Shown: one piece after another, positions 1-12,700 of the stretch
How positions within the stretch are numbered: position 1 is the stretch's first letter
How the letters are laid out: each line of letters opens with the position of its first letter
Origin: Phytophthora quininea
Taxonomy: Eukaryota > Oomycota > Peronosporomycetes > Peronosporales > Peronosporaceae
NCBI GenBank assembly: GCA_011947345.1
Contig: JAAVTG010000023.1
Location: 434,001-498,000 of the forward strand
DNA: 64,000 nt
Reading direction: 5' to 3'
Made by a program: the position numbers and the translations under genes
Notes under the pieces: generated by a model
What the model saw: the letters and a program-made list of their open reading frames with translations, nothing else
What the model was told of the DNA's origin: nothing
Database searches by the model: none

Positions 1-1493
1 GAAGTAGGCCTGGTTGACGTCGCCCGTGACGTACTTACCGTTGAAGCACGACGAGTCAAAGTTCTCGAGCGTCGAGTTCTCCTGTCGCACGCAGTCCTCC
101 AGGTCTTTGAGTTCCTGGTAAATCATCCACTCACAGCCAATTTCCTTGGCCACCTGCGCCTCGGTCTTGTTGAACGCAATGAGCTCCTCGGTCGTGGGCA
201 TATCGATGCCGTACACGTTGGGGTGGCGGATAGCGGGAGCGGCCGACGCGAAGTACACCGCCTTGGCTCCGTTCTCACGTGCAATCTGCACAATCTGGCG
301 CGACGTGGTGCCGCGCACGATCGAGTCGTCGACCAGAAGCACCACCTTGCCTTCAAACTCGGATCGGAGAGCGTTCAATTTCATGCGCACAGTCTTCTTG
401 CGAGCCACCTGACCAGGCATGATGAACGTACGCGCAATGTAGCGGTTCTTCACGAAGCCCTCACGGTACGGCAGGTTGAGTCGCTGCGAGGCCTCAAGAG
501 CCGACGTGCGGCTCGTGTCCGGGATCGGAATCACCACGTCGATACCGTGGTCGGGACGTTCGCGCAGGATCTTCTCGGCGAGCTTGGCTCCCATGTTACG
601 ACGAGCCTGGTAGACCGACACGCCGTCGATGAACGAATCCGGGCGAGCAAAGTACACGTGCTCGAAGATGCAGGGGGACAGCTTAGCGTCAGGCACACAC
701 TTGCGCGAGATCAGTTCCGCGCCCTGCTTGATGACGACGCACTCGCCAGGAGCAAAGTCGCGCTCCATCTTGAACTCCAGAGTGTCGATGGCCACACTCT
801 CCGAGGCAACCACGTAGTCCATGCCGTACTGGTTCTTGCGGGTACCGTAAACCAGCGGGCGGATGCCATGCGGGTCGCGGAAGGCCACGATACCGAAGCC
901 GTTGATCAGCACGACGGCCGAGTAGCCGCCGCGGCAGCGCTTGAATAGCCCCGTGACGGCATCAAAGACCATTTCGACGTCCAGCGTCTGGTCGACGCGC
1001 TTAAGCAGCTCGTCGGCCAGGATGTTGAGCAGCAGCTCCGAGTCCGAGTCGGTGTTGACGTGGCGGAAGTTGGTGTTGGCCAGCTGGTCCACCAGCTCGT
1101 GCGAGTTGGTGAGGTTGCCGTTGTGGGCCAGAGCCACTCCGTAAGGAGAGTTGGTGTAGAAGGGCTGCGCCTCCGAGCTGGAACTGGAACCGGCCGTCGG
1201 GTAGCGGCAGTGGCCGATGCCCATGTTGCCGCGCAGACTCAGCATGTGGTTCTGCTTGAAGACGTCACGCACAAGGCCGTTGTCCTTGCGCAGGAACAGA
1301 CGCTTCTTCTCACAGGTCATGATACCGGCAGCATCTACAGACGCAGCAGGATAATCAATGGACTGTAGTAATAGGCTGCAGGGTTGTGACACACACCTTG
1401 GCCGCGGTGCTGCAGCACGGTGAGGCCGTCGTAGAGGCCCTGGTTGCAGTGCTCGTACTTGTTGGCCAGTACCAACGCGATGATGCCGCACAT
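1..1493 (-). CDS. Amidophosphoribosyltransferase (PurF-type), 3' end cut by window edge
   Basis: First committed enzyme of de novo purine synthesis, making 5-phosphoribosylamine from PRPP and glutamine in the cytosol. The start at 1493 gives MCGII, so Cys2 becomes the N-terminal glutamine-hydrolysing nucleophile after Met removal; upstream in-frame codons are not family-like. Exon 1 is 1493-1397 and a 62-base intron (1396-1335) splits the LQHRGQ|DAAGI motif. Exon 2 runs off the window at base 1. About 477 codons are present against roughly 500 in the family, so only a short C-terminus is missing. Visible landmarks are GIGHCRYPTAG and AHNGNL in the class II glutamine amidotransferase domain, and the PRPP-binding loop VLLVDDSIVRGTTS near residue 370. 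The frame is intact. Identity is secure; only the C-terminal end is unseen. Confidence 0.96.
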
Positions 1494-1957
1494 GGTCGAG
1501 GAGAGGGCGCGGGGGCTGCGAGGTGAGAGGCTGCAGGACGCTCGGAGGAGATTCCGCCAATGCCGCAAAAACCAACAAGAAGGGAAACAGCTGGGCTCTC
1601 GATCATGTTTAGACACAGAAGACGTCGCTCTGCACATCTTGCTCGAAACTTGAATTGATCGGGAGCAGGAAACGTTTGGCTGCCAGCACTCGAACACGCA
1701 AAAGGCAAGGTTGAAGCTGGGAGCGGTACTGATAGATCAAATTACTGGGGCTGTAGCGTAAGAGACTTCAATACCGACTTGGACTTAGCTGCAGCGTTTG
1801 GTTTCTTCTTTAACGGAACGACCGGCGCACTGATCGGCCGATCGGGAGACAGAATAGCTCGCGTTGCAGTGATGTTCATCAAACTACAAGGCAAAACCCA
1901 CAAAATGATGTCAACAACTCCATAGATACAGCACAAAAACAGGAAGTTTTGCCTACC
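1494..1957. other. Spacer with a possible extra 3' exon
   Basis: This stretch separates two minus-strand genes. Bases 1882-1742 on the minus strand can be read as a protein-like tail containing SPDRPISAPVVPL and ending at a stop at 1742, preceded by a good acceptor (TTGCCTTGTAG). It could be the last exon of the next gene upstream, but the only good donor (GAG/GTAGGC near 1955) lies after that gene's in-frame TGA at 1958. The join would therefore need a frame correction. Otherwise I see only 5' flank of the purine gene. Confidence 0.3.
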
Positions 1958-4900
1958 TCAGAGGAGACGGCTGCGGAGCTTTTGCTTCCCTTTGATCGGA
2001 GTCTCCGCCGTCGGTGTCGACCATCGTGCAGACGGAATTTGAACGATCGTCGACTTCTCACTCGCGTAGGAATCTCCCGCTGATTGCTGCTGCGGATCGT
2101 CAGCGGCTTCCTCAATAATCGGTTCTGCAACCGTGGCCTGCGCGTTGAACGGCACATTGGAACGGTAGATCCTGGCCGAAGATGGCCCCGGGTTGACTTT
2201 CCGCAGTTGACCGCCATTACTTGGATCCGGTTCATCACTTGATGCGTCGACCTCACCGTACGGGTTGAACACTTCTTTACGACACGACAGGCACCGCACC
2301 AAGCAATCCTCATTCTCCGCGTCCAAGCCAAGAAGACGCGCTTCAAGTCTGTTTACACCACATTGTTAGACAACTTCTAGCCAAGACAGCGGTATGGGCC
2401 ACGCACTCTTTCAGCAGCTTTAAATCTGCTTTCCGTCGAAGATTTTTCTTGAGGTTCTCGATCGCTGCAGAGTAGTCCGGTATTTGTTTGAGCTTCTCGT
2501 TGAACAGTTCTGCTTGGGCGTTGAGTTGGGCAGGGAAGTCTAGTGTCAGCGACTCCACCAGAGCCCTCTGGCTGGCGAGGGCTTCCTCCACCAAGGAATG
2601 TCTCGCGGTGGCTTCCGACTGCGCTGAAGTAAGTTGGTTCTGCAGCAGATTACGCAGTTCATCGACCTCTTCTCGGATGTCGCCGACCATTTCCATAGTA
2701 GGAGAAGATATCGACGCGATCTTCGAGTCGACGGACTGTAGACTGTGCTCGATGTCGCCCAAGCGACGACGCAGTGTCTCGTGTGTGGACCGATCCGTCT
2801 TGTCGTGCAAGTCGTGAGTCATCTGCTTCAGCGCTGCGAAAATCTCTCGCGATTTCTCTTCTAACAGCTCAATTCGTGACGAAACCGTGAAGACGTTCTT
2901 CTTGCGTTTGAGCAGGATGTTGGTCACGTCTTTCTTCTGCTTCTCCTTGATGTGGCCCTTGAGCTGGAACCATTTCTTGTGAGCGCGCTCTTTGAGCTCT
3001 GTCTCTTCTTCGGGCGACAGCATTTGAGCGCGCTTCAGCTTCTTCAACGCCGTCATGGTCTTGTTTATTTCCTCCACTGCAGCTCCAGTTTCGGCGTCTT
3101 CTTCTTCTTGACCACTTGAAGAGCTGGAACTACTCGATGATCCATCGCTACCACTGCCATCGCTCTCTTCTGCCTCGTCATTATGGTCAGTTGTATTCGT
3201 CGATGGAGACGCCCCAGCAGCACCATTCTGCTCGACGATCTGAGCAACCGGTTGCAATACTGTTGGTGGTTCTTGTTGAACAGGTTGGGACGGTAGTCCA
3301 GGTGGCTCGGCCTCTGGGATCGGAATTTGGATAGAACGTCGCGAGCCGTGTTTGTTGATCGACGACCGTCTAGATGAATCGCCTCCTTCATGCTTTCTAC
3401 CGGAACTAGGTCGGGAACCAACTTTCGAAGCGCGGCGATGTGATCGAGTAATGAGCGGGTCACTGGCTAAAGCTGGGACCTCATTACCAAGCAGTTTTTC
3501 GCGAAGAACCGTCGCCGCTTGCACATCAGGCTGCTTATTCGAGTCTGCTGGTGATTTAACTGGAACTTCAGGAGCTTTCACCGCTGCGGGTAACGATGTA
3601 GGCTGCTGCAAATTTACTACAGCGGTTGGTTTGGGTTCTGTGTGTAGTTGAGGAGGTGGTTGTGGACTAGCAACGATGCTTGGTGTTGAAATTGACTGAG
3701 ATTTTTCAAAGTTCTGGTTGCTGCTGGTGCTTGCAGCCACCGTGGTTTCAATTGGCACTGGAGCTGCCTCGATCTCTGGCGCACTCGTCTTCAAGACTTG
3801 ACTTTCGTGAGGTGGATCAGCGGCAGGTCGGATCGGGACATGCAGCACGAATGGTTCGGGAGCTCGTTCGACTTCGACAAGAGGAAGAATGCTGGAAACG
3901 GACGGAACAGGCATTCTAGCAACTTCCTTTGGCTTGAGAACTCGGGGTGGATCGGGGTCGGCTTTCTTATCAACACTCTCCGCTAAAGCCGGTACTTTGT
4001 CATCAATTGTAGTCGGCTGAACCCCGTCACGTTCTTGCTGAGTTGGTGGCATTTCCGTCTGGTCCATTTCCACACTTCCTCAAGTTCATTCTCTTGAGCA
4101 GTAACCTGTTGCGGCTCTACTGCTGGTTTCTCTTTTGGCAGGACAATGACAGGCGATTCTGCTGCTTTTACTTCAATACCGTCGCTTTTCGGCAGTTCTG
4201 AGGTTGGTGAGCTGCTAGTTTCGATCGGCTTGGAGGGTACCTCAACCTCATTTACTTCTGCTGAAGTATAAATATCTGGCGTCACAGATTTAATCAGAGT
4301 TGGTTCATCTCTTGGTGTTGCTTCCTTTCAAAAGCTGTAGAAGGATCATCAATTTTCACTGGAGCTGGGGTTTCAGCAATTGGGATTTCAACAGAATCTG
4401 CTGCACAGGCACCACTGGTTGAGGAGGTTGGATATTTGCAGGTGGGTCACTCTCGACGACCGAAGACATTGAAATGTTGGGCACCACGGTTGGCTCGGCC
4501 GTCTTGGTCTTCTTGGCATTGCTCTTCTTGTCTTTGGTTTTCTTCTTAGTGCTAGGCTTATCGGGTTTCTCCGGTTCGACTGCAGGGGTAGCAGGTGTCG
4601 TGGCCGTCGACGCAAGTCGATCCAGAATGGCCGCCGCCATTCCCGTCACTCGTACCGCTTTCTTTTCGTTGCCGAGTTTCTTACTGACCGTCGGTGGCAC
4701 GGGTTTAACTTCGTTCCCTGTAGGCTCTGCCCAGCGCTTTGGTAACCCCTGCTCATCGTCCACCGCCGACGTGCCGTCGATGTTGTGTGCGATGTTCCTC
4801 AGCTTCAAGTCAAGCTCCGTCATACCGAAGCTCACCTCTGTCAACCAGTTCTCCATCTTGTCGACACGACCGCAAACCACTCGTAGAATCGCTTCCAGAG

Positions 4901-5000
4901 CCATGGCTTGCTTGCCGAGGTCTTTGAAAAGACCCTGGAAGACTTCTCGAGAAGCACTCGCGGGAACATCCTGCTGAACTTGAACTGATACCTTCCCCAT
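1958..5000 (-). CDS. Large coiled-coil protein, possibly DUF4795/QRICH2-like
   Basis: The protein starts at 5000 with MGKVSVQVQQ and a helical segment (residues 1-75) that looks like an oligomerisation region. A long low-complexity Pro/Lys/Ser/Glu linker follows, then a serine/acidic tract and a helical coiled-coil C-terminal part (about 4 to 2.35 kb). Near the end, KADLKLLKE runs across a 58-base intron (2406-2349) into a CLVRCLSCRKEV motif. A helical region ending in such a Cys-x-x-Cys motif recalls DUF4795/QRICH2, a sperm-flagellum protein family. That link is pattern-based inference. A second intron at about 4076-4018 (59 bases) keeps the frame. Further frame changes near 4290-4400 need either introns or missing bases. 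It is divergently paired with the secreted protein gene at 5086, 85 bases away. Confidence 0.55.
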
Positions 5001-5085
5001 GTCGCTCTACGCCACCATCGAGAATTTCTTTTGAACCGTCGGTGGAGTTTCGTCCAAGACCAAATCTTCAAACCGTCGTTTGAAT
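5001..5085. promoter_or_regulatory. Shared divergent promoter region
   Basis: Only 85 bases separate the start codons of the coiled-coil gene (minus) and the Calx-beta gene (plus), so both core promoters must lie here or inside the neighbouring coding sequence. I see no clear Inr element. Confidence 0.5.
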
Positions 5086-8000
5086 ATGAGCTGGTTGCGA
5101 GTTTGCACTCTCGTATTCGTCGCCACCAAGCTGTTTGGTGACGTTAATGCAGCTACTAGCGGCCGGTTCCAATTTGCACAAGCACTCTATACGACGACCG
5201 AGGATTTCGGGGTGGCCTACCTCACCGTTCAACGCAATCTTGGATGCGATGGTCGAGCTGCAGTTTATGTATCGACGGTCCCGGGCGTGGGGTCCGCCGT
5301 CCCAGGACGAGATTTCAGGCCTTTGTTAAACGTGAGTCTCGTGTGGCAAGACGGCGACGACTTCGAGAAGGCCTTGTACATCCCCATCTACAACGACGGC
5401 AAACCGCAGGAGAGTCCCAAGAATTTCACGCTGTGCCTCCACGATGCCATCGGAGCGGAGATTAACCCCGACCGGAATCAAACGCAGGTCGTGCTCGCTC
5501 CGCCATCGAATCGTAAGTGTTATCTTGCCGAGTAGCTGGTCGTGCTGCTCTAACGTCGTTTTGTTTTAGTTCATCCTGGCAGCTTCAGCTTCGAGACTGA
5601 TGCAGTGAGTATCGCTGAAGGGAATACTTTAACGATCCCGGTGCTCTGGGTAGCTGGGACCACGTCCACTGCAAGTGTGCAGTTTAATGTTATCTGCAAC
5701 ACTGCATGCTGGCCAGGAGATTTTATGTTGGAATCTCCAATTCCCCAACTGTTGACTTGGAAGCGCGATGACTACACCGACACTTCTCAAGCTCGCGAGA
5801 AGACATCGTGCTGTCGATTATTAGCGATCACCTTTACGAACAAACGGAGACTTTTGCGATACAATTGTCGCTGGTGGAACCGGTCGACGGTGCTGCTATC
5901 AGCACTGGAGCGATCGGAGATACTGGAGAGATCGTCGTGACTATCCCCGGGCCGAACGACGTGCAGCCGGGAACGCTGCAGTTCGATGCAGATTGTTTTC
6001 CAGGGTGTGCTAGCGCCAACTACTCTGTGACTGCTGGAGGATCGGCGGCTGTTATCGTTCAGAGACGCAGCGGTAGTGACGAAAATGTTTCCGTGTCAGT
6101 GGTGACTCAAGATGGCACGGCGATAGGAGGTGTCGACTATGTTGCATTTGAGAAGATTCTCGCGTGGGAAGAAGGCGACACGAGTGACCGCACGGTTATC
6201 ATCTCAACTTTACCTCGAGCGGATCCTCGACTGCCTTCGCGCCGATTTTCGCTCGTGTTGCAAGATAACCAGAGCGCTCCAATTGCTGGTGTCCACGCCA
6301 GTGAAACGTATGTGGACATTGCTACTCCGACAGACGTCTACTTGGGAGACGTGAATTTTGCAGGTCGTGAGCCGTTGGAATCCATCTTACAATTTCCAGA
6401 CCTCAGCTTTATTTCCCTCGCTTCGAGAAATACAAGTTCTCGCCTCCAACTTTGCCCTCGAGTTGTGGTAAGGAAACCAGAAGTGCTCTCTGTTGCAATT
6501 CAGCGGAACTTTGAAGATTTCCCTGTATCAGCACAAGCAACCGTCACAACAGTTGAAGGAACGGCGAAAGGAGGGGTGGACTTCGAAGCTCTCACCAACA
6601 CGATTGTTACTTGGGCTGACGGAGATACCCAAGTCAAGAACGTGTACTTGACACTGCTCACACCTCCAACTTTCGATCCGTATCCTCGTTCGTTGTGGCT
6701 TGAACTGTCCGACGTCAGCGGAGCCACGATTGGAGACTGTAATATCCTTGAAGTCGTGCTGATTGGTATGGCTCCAGGTCCTCGAGTACTTTCGTTCGGC
6801 CTCGACATGTCCGCAGGAACGATTACTCTCCAAATGAGTGTCCCCGTCCAAGCTGCTACATTGGACGTGGCGAAGCTACTACTGCAAGCGGAGAGTCAAC
6901 TTATGAACGGGCCAATTTCACTTTCAGTGCTCAGTCGACCACCACGAGCAGCGCTGATGGATCGACAATTGTGTTGAACATTGGTTCATCAGACCTCAAC
7001 GCTTTGAAGCGGGTGTCGGGGCTTACCACCACTGCAGCATCAACGTTCCTTAGCACGAGTGCTGGACTGTTTCGATACGTGCTCAACAATTGCAAAAGCA
7101 CTGGCATCCGCGCCTGTATGCCCCGTCAAACAATCGCCACGCCAAGTAGTGCAGCTCTCGCGGTCAGCACATTCACAGCCGATACAGTCGCCCGACGCTT
7201 CTGAGCTACAGCTTCGACTTGTCGCGACGATTTATAAAGCTGCACTTTTCCGAGGCCGTGGATTTCACTACCCTACGAATCGAGTCGCTATATCTCTCGG
7301 AGACTGCGGCAGGAGCCGACACGATCGCCCTCTCGTCTGCAACAGCAAGGATTTATTCGCCGCAGCCTGATCCCCTTAGTGGGGCACCGCTGAATGATGG
7401 CAACCGTCTGCCTGCAGACTACACGTATCTGACTCTGCAGATTAGTCGAGCTGATGTCGCTGCACTTGCAGCGTTCGGTGCGGGTCAAATCGGAATTCAA
7501 AAGGCTAGCACGTTCTTGGGGGTCCAGAACACTTTCATCACGGATTTTGCCGGTAATCCTGTGTTGGCTGTGGCTCCAAGCCATCTCTTGCAGGTTTCGG
7601 CAGCAGATTGTTCAGCATGTCCAACAGGAACTTTTCTTACGAGTTCATGCTCGGATCTCAGGGATCGTCAATGCAGTCCATGCAGCGTGTGTCCGACGAA
7701 TTCGTACGCTATGGTAGCGTGCAAGGCTACTCAAGACACGCTCTGCTATCGTAAGTGCATCCCTTGCTTGTCTTGTAGACCAGATCAAGTATTAACGTGT
7801 GACTGTTGCAGCTTGCACCGAATGTCGTGGTGGCCAATTCATCTCTGCAGATTGTACAGCAACGACTGACCGCGTGTGCTCCGCTTGTACTCAATGCGCA
7901 CTCGACGAGTTCGAAGTCTCGCCCTGTGCTGCTGGAGTGGATCGAGTGTGTCAAACTTGCAATTCCTGCACGTTGACAACAGCTCAGCAATTCCTATGCC

Positions 8001-8236
8001 AGCGCAGTCCGCTCTGGAAGCGAATTCAGATGAGATCACCTTTCAGTTGCCCCCAACCAGGACAACCGTATCAATCTCGAGAGCAGCAACTCCAGCGAGC
8101 TCAATCCAATGCTTGTGGAAAGGGACGGTGTGCTTGTGTGGCCACCCACATCGCTGGCAACTCCAACCCGAACGGCGACGGGTTTCCCAACGACCCTCGA
8201 TGTACGGGGCACGACGTGTACAACATCTTCGTCTAG
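5086..8236 (+). CDS. Secreted Calx-beta repeat and TNFR-like Cys-rich protein
   Basis: The chosen start at 5086 opens a signal peptide (MSWLRVCTLVFVATKLFGDVNA). At least three Calx-beta-type repeats follow, each with signatures such as GRDF, GVDYVAFEKILAWEEGD and GGVDFEALTNTIVTWADGD. A later beta-rich part (about 6.9-7.6 kb) leads to Cys-rich modules with CPTGTF and CSPCSVCPTN spacing, like TNFR or EGF-like repeats. Introns are at 5513-5569 and 7751-7811. I see no membrane anchor, so it is probably secreted or cell-surface; Calx-beta folds bind calcium in known proteins. Three frame breaks (about 5795, about 6885 and the CCC run at 7191) each need one added base. The last 60 residues are uncertain. 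No specific function can be assigned. Confidence 0.7.
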
Positions 8237-8270
8237 TAGTAGTTGGCAGCTATATTTCAACCATTCTAGT

Positions 8271-9601
8271 CTATTGGTTGTTGCTCTTCGCACGGATCTC
8301 GTAGAATTCATACGACAGTTCTTGTGCATCGCTGACCGTCTCAAGAAGCTGTGCGCCATCCGGCAGTTCGTGAACAGGAGTAATACGATACGACAAGTCC
8401 ATGCTTGCAGCGAGCAATGCATGCAAGTGGGTGACACCAAAGCGGCTATGACTGTTGGCGTTCATGAGGTAGGCCACGCCGTTGGGGTTCTTAAGCACGT
8501 GGTGTCGAACGACACGCAGGAAACCTTCAGCCGTGCTGGGTTCGCAGATAATGTCGCTCGCGATAACCACTTCCGCTTTGGGCACAGCCTCGATGCTTTC
8601 TGCGAGGTCCCAGTCGAGAAGCGACACCTTCACTTCGGGCTTGACGGGGTCAAATTCGTGCGTGAACGGCCGATTGAGCTGGATGTTGTACTCAAGCGCA
8701 GTGCACGTGTCCGACTGATAGTCTGTTAATGTGATTTCGTGTGCGAATCGTGCCGCTGTGATGCCTCCAAGACCCAGTCCGCTGCCCACCTCAATCACAC
8801 TCTTGCCTTCAAAAGGTCGCGATGCAGGTGAATCCAGCGAGCCAAGACGAAGGCCGCACCCCACAGCAAGTAGCCCGTTTTCCTCTGGCCAGTCATGCGA
8901 GTCGGGACTTGACGAATCAGCACCTCCATCACTTGCTGGCCGCCGTCAGCGTTCTTCGGGGCGTTGTCTCGAGGGTCTAGAGGAAGCGGCACTGCGCGAG
9001 GCCACAGAAGCGCCACTCGCCGACCTGGCGCACACGGTGCGGAAAGCTGATGGCCGATGGGCTGGTGGTGCAGCCTGTGACGACCTCCGCAGCAGCCTCC
9101 TGGATGTCTTCATCCTCATGCTCCATCAAACGCATCAACAAAGGATGGCCTCCGATTCGAGCTGCCAAGAGGGGAAAGCGATGTTGGTGATCCGTTGAAG
9201 CAGCAGGAAGCTTCAGTAGTAAGTCTTACCAAAGTAGGTAGCGTTGTCTTCATTAACAACGACTTCTGCGAGCAACAGCAGCAGCTCGTTCATGACGGCC
9301 ACCTCGTTTGCCGTCACGTCTGAACGTTTCACGAACGCAGCCATGTGTTCGGTCATCGCCTTCAAGAAACCCGCTGCATCAAGGCAAAGCGAAACCGAGG
9401 TCAGTAAATCCCCAGCCACAACATGAAGCATTTGGGCCGAAACATACCGAGGCCCAGCACGCAGCGTCCGTAGGTGGAGCCCGCCAGCGAGCGGACATGC
9501 GATCGCGCAGCCGCCGACGAGATGATCTCCTGCACTAGCGGTCGCGTGGCATCCACGTCGACAGGCAGCGGAGCTGGAGGCGTCGAGCGGATCAGCACCA
9601 T
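8271..9601 (-). CDS. ARM-repeat / lysine methyltransferase-like protein (Methyltransf_16 family)
   Basis: Four protein blocks join into one gene starting at 9601 (MVLIRSTPPAPLPV). Introns are 9447-9374 and 9229-9162. The N-terminal half has helical armadillo-like repeats (GGHPLLMRLMEHEDEDIQEAA). The C-terminal half is a seven-strand SAM-dependent methyltransferase with WGAAFVLARWI, motif I VIEVGSGLGLGG and an acidic DIICEPS loop, as in METTL21/FAM86 protein-lysine methyltransferases. Two frame breaks (about 9004 and the A4 run at 8811-8814) are each cured by one base. The gene is convergent with the Calx-beta gene, 35 bases apart. The target protein cannot be told from sequence. Confidence 0.78.
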
Positions 9602-9714
9602 GACTGCAGTTTCCTCCTGGCGGCTCGCGATGAATTGTCAGGATGGATGGAGGTGTCGACAACTCCCAAATCGCGGTTTGCGCTGCTACGTCAGCGGATT
9701 GGGGTCCCATCGTC

Positions 9715-12700
9715 TCATCTCAGCAACGATTGGTCCTCCGAGCCGTTAAACATGGCGACATGCGGTCGCTGCTTCAGAAATGGCCATGTTGAAGCGGATT
9801 GCTCAGCCCGATGTGACGCGCAGCGGAGGCCGTAGCAGACGGCTGCGTGGCCGTTCAGGTACTTGAGCTTGCACACTTTGCGACCGTCGTGTAGCACTTG
9901 TGCAAGATTCCTGTCCGAATCTGCCAGCAGCCAGTCTCGCAGGATCTTGACGCTCAGCTGGTCGATGTCTCTGTCGGTGACGTCCCAGAGCATTGCCAGC
10001 ACCGCAGGACTCCCAGCACGCAAGTAAGACAGCACGGCTCCGCTCGGACCGAAAATGCCCTCGCGCTCTAATCGGCCGCTGCTGCAGCCGAACAACAGCG
10101 CGGCACTGCACTGAGACTCCAAGGCGAGGATCTTGTCTCGATGCAAGTACGCCTCCCCGAGCCATGGCCGCAATAAATATACAGGTCTGCGTCCAATAAA
10201 TAATTTCTGTACGCGAAATCGGGGGCAGCAAAAGTGAGATGGAGAGAGAAACATCATGAACAGAGTCAATGGCACGCACCGAAGTTTGTCAGGGTCTGGG
10301 ACTTCGCCAACGATGCCTTTCCAGCCCAACGTAGCAGCCCCATCTTCCAATATCGGTCCCAACTGACTTTGCGTCGCCTTGAGGTCGCCAGCAGGATTGA
10401 GCAAAAACCGCACATTGTTGCGACGAACGCTGCAAGACGCCTGCGGCATTGACGCTGCCTTCCTTGCATTCTGCAGGATCAAATCGAGTGATGGCATCCG
10501 CGTTACCCCGCAACAGCTATTCATCACGTCCAAACCCTCCCATGGGAATTCTTGGAGCTCGTGGTTCAAGACCAGAATTGTCGAGCAGCGGTTGATACTG
10601 GAGCTGAACACGTTCATCGATGCATCTTGATGGGCGGCCATAAGACGTTCGACAAGGACTTTTTCAATCCGTCCGTTGAAAGGCCCACAGAAGCGAGGTG
10701 GTGCTTGAGTTCACTGATCTTCATCTCCGCAATGTGGTTTGTGGTAAGAGAGTTAACCTCATCCTGATAGGATCCATGGCCCTCATCAATCTGCCGTAAT
10801 ACTTGAAGAGCTTCCTGAGCTGCGGCTTTTGTTATTGGGGCGCCAATTTCTGCAGCGATATGCTTGATACCATCGAGAATTTCATCGTCAGACAGCCACC
10901 ACTGGGAATCAGCAATAGCACAGAGCAGACTTTGGTTTCGCCTAGCCAATTTAATAGGACCAGCTTTTGTTGAAGTGATCAAGGACCAACCATGCTGAAC
11001 ATTTTTGTTGTCCATGTTGGTGTTCCCTTTCACAAGCAAACATCGCCAAAAGCCTAATGTTGTCTGCACACGAGTATAGAGTTATTAGCGACAGAACATA
11101 CGAAGATCGACATCAACACTTTACCTGCATGCGGCTGATTGCTTCTTGTAGACGCTCGTCGAGGCTCTTACGGGTAATCCACCATTCCTTCTTCTGATCG
11201 GTAGTCCATGATCCAGCCTCTTCAGCCGTATGATCGGATAAAATCTCCCTGTACACCCACATGGTCAATAGACATCTCGTCGAAACTGGATAGAGCTAGC
11301 AAACCTCGATTTGGTGACGATGGAGTCCATTTCTTGCATGCACTTCGCCCAAGCAACGCTAGGCAAGCAGAATGATATTGGAGCTGCGCCATTTGTCTAC
11401 GATTTGACACAGTTAATACCATTTCAAGAAATCAAATGCATCATCTAAAGATCTCATACCTGGAAACGTGTAATAACGAGCTCCGAGCATAGCCCAATCG
11501 ACAGAGCGACAATCAGCCAAGATTTCGGTACTTCGCTGGTATGTTCACTAATGGTTTCGGTCATCTCCACAAGTTGCTCGCGATACGACCGATCTTTCAT
11601 GTCTCCTGAGTCTGCAGTAATCGTTTCCAGTTGTTTCGTTAAACGATCCTTCAAAGAAGAGCTTGCATCCGCATCTTCAGCCACGTCACTCTTGCCGGGA
11701 TCGATGCAGCCAGAATTTGCCAGCAAAGTGCTACTAGCCCAGGCAAGATACCGAGCAGAGCTGCCACCATCCATCGGATCAGTGTCGATATTTGTGGTTT
11801 CTTCGAGTTTAGCGAAATAAGCCGTTCCTAAAGTCACCCTCAAACTTTGACTCAAGTGAGGAATACCTAGAGAGTCCCCAAGCACAAACGCTTCTTCTAG
11901 CAACGCGATCGATCGGTCCAACGTAGTGAATGCTCGAGATGATGAGGACCGCAACAGACGGACATTGGAATGGCCCAGTACTAGCATACACTTGATTCGC
12001 TCCAACTGTGCATCACAAGTCTTCATCGAGTGCTTTAGCTTCTTCATTGATACCAGTAAGTCGTCCACAGCGGCAGCATCGCTCAAATCGCTGATTCGCG
12101 TCTTGAGACTGGTAGATTTCCGCCAGCAACGAGCTGCTACCCTTGATAACGGTTTGGAAGTGATATCGTTAGCTTCAGCTAGAGTTCGAACTGCTTCCAT
12201 GTAGCAGTCCAATCCTCGTTTGGTTTCTCCTTCAACTACCAATACATCCCCTTGCTGGATAAGTTCATTGCAGTGTTGTTCAATGAATGGAGAATCAAGT
12301 TTGCAAGAGCGGTGAAGGACTGTGCTCTCAACTGACCCCAACATAGAAATGCCCCTATCAGCGCTCTCTGATAGCAAAGATATCGCCATCTTCGCCTTCT
12401 CCAATTGCTGTGAGTTGAGTTTCAACTCTGCATATTCGTAAAATGGGCTACGACGGAAGAAATGGAGATTTAATCCACCGACTAGCCTCATTGCTTCAGT
12501 CAAATACGTTTCAGCCCTACGGGTAAAAATATAAGTTACTATAACAAGAAAAACTAGAAAAAGAAAACCAAACGTACCGATGCTGCTGACTAGACAAGCT
12601 GAAAAGGGATGCCAATCGGCACAGTGACAACTTTGTAGCGAATAACAAATCCCACGATGAGAACTCGAGCGCCTTAAAGTAAAGGATAGGAGTCGAATTC

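Noticed and set aside
223..948. A 241-codon open frame on the plus strand, and similar long frames opposite the transporter (28405-27593) and oxidoreductase 2 (25943-24885)
   Set aside because: They are mirror frames of GC-rich conserved genes, with His/Arg/Val-rich composition and no family features.
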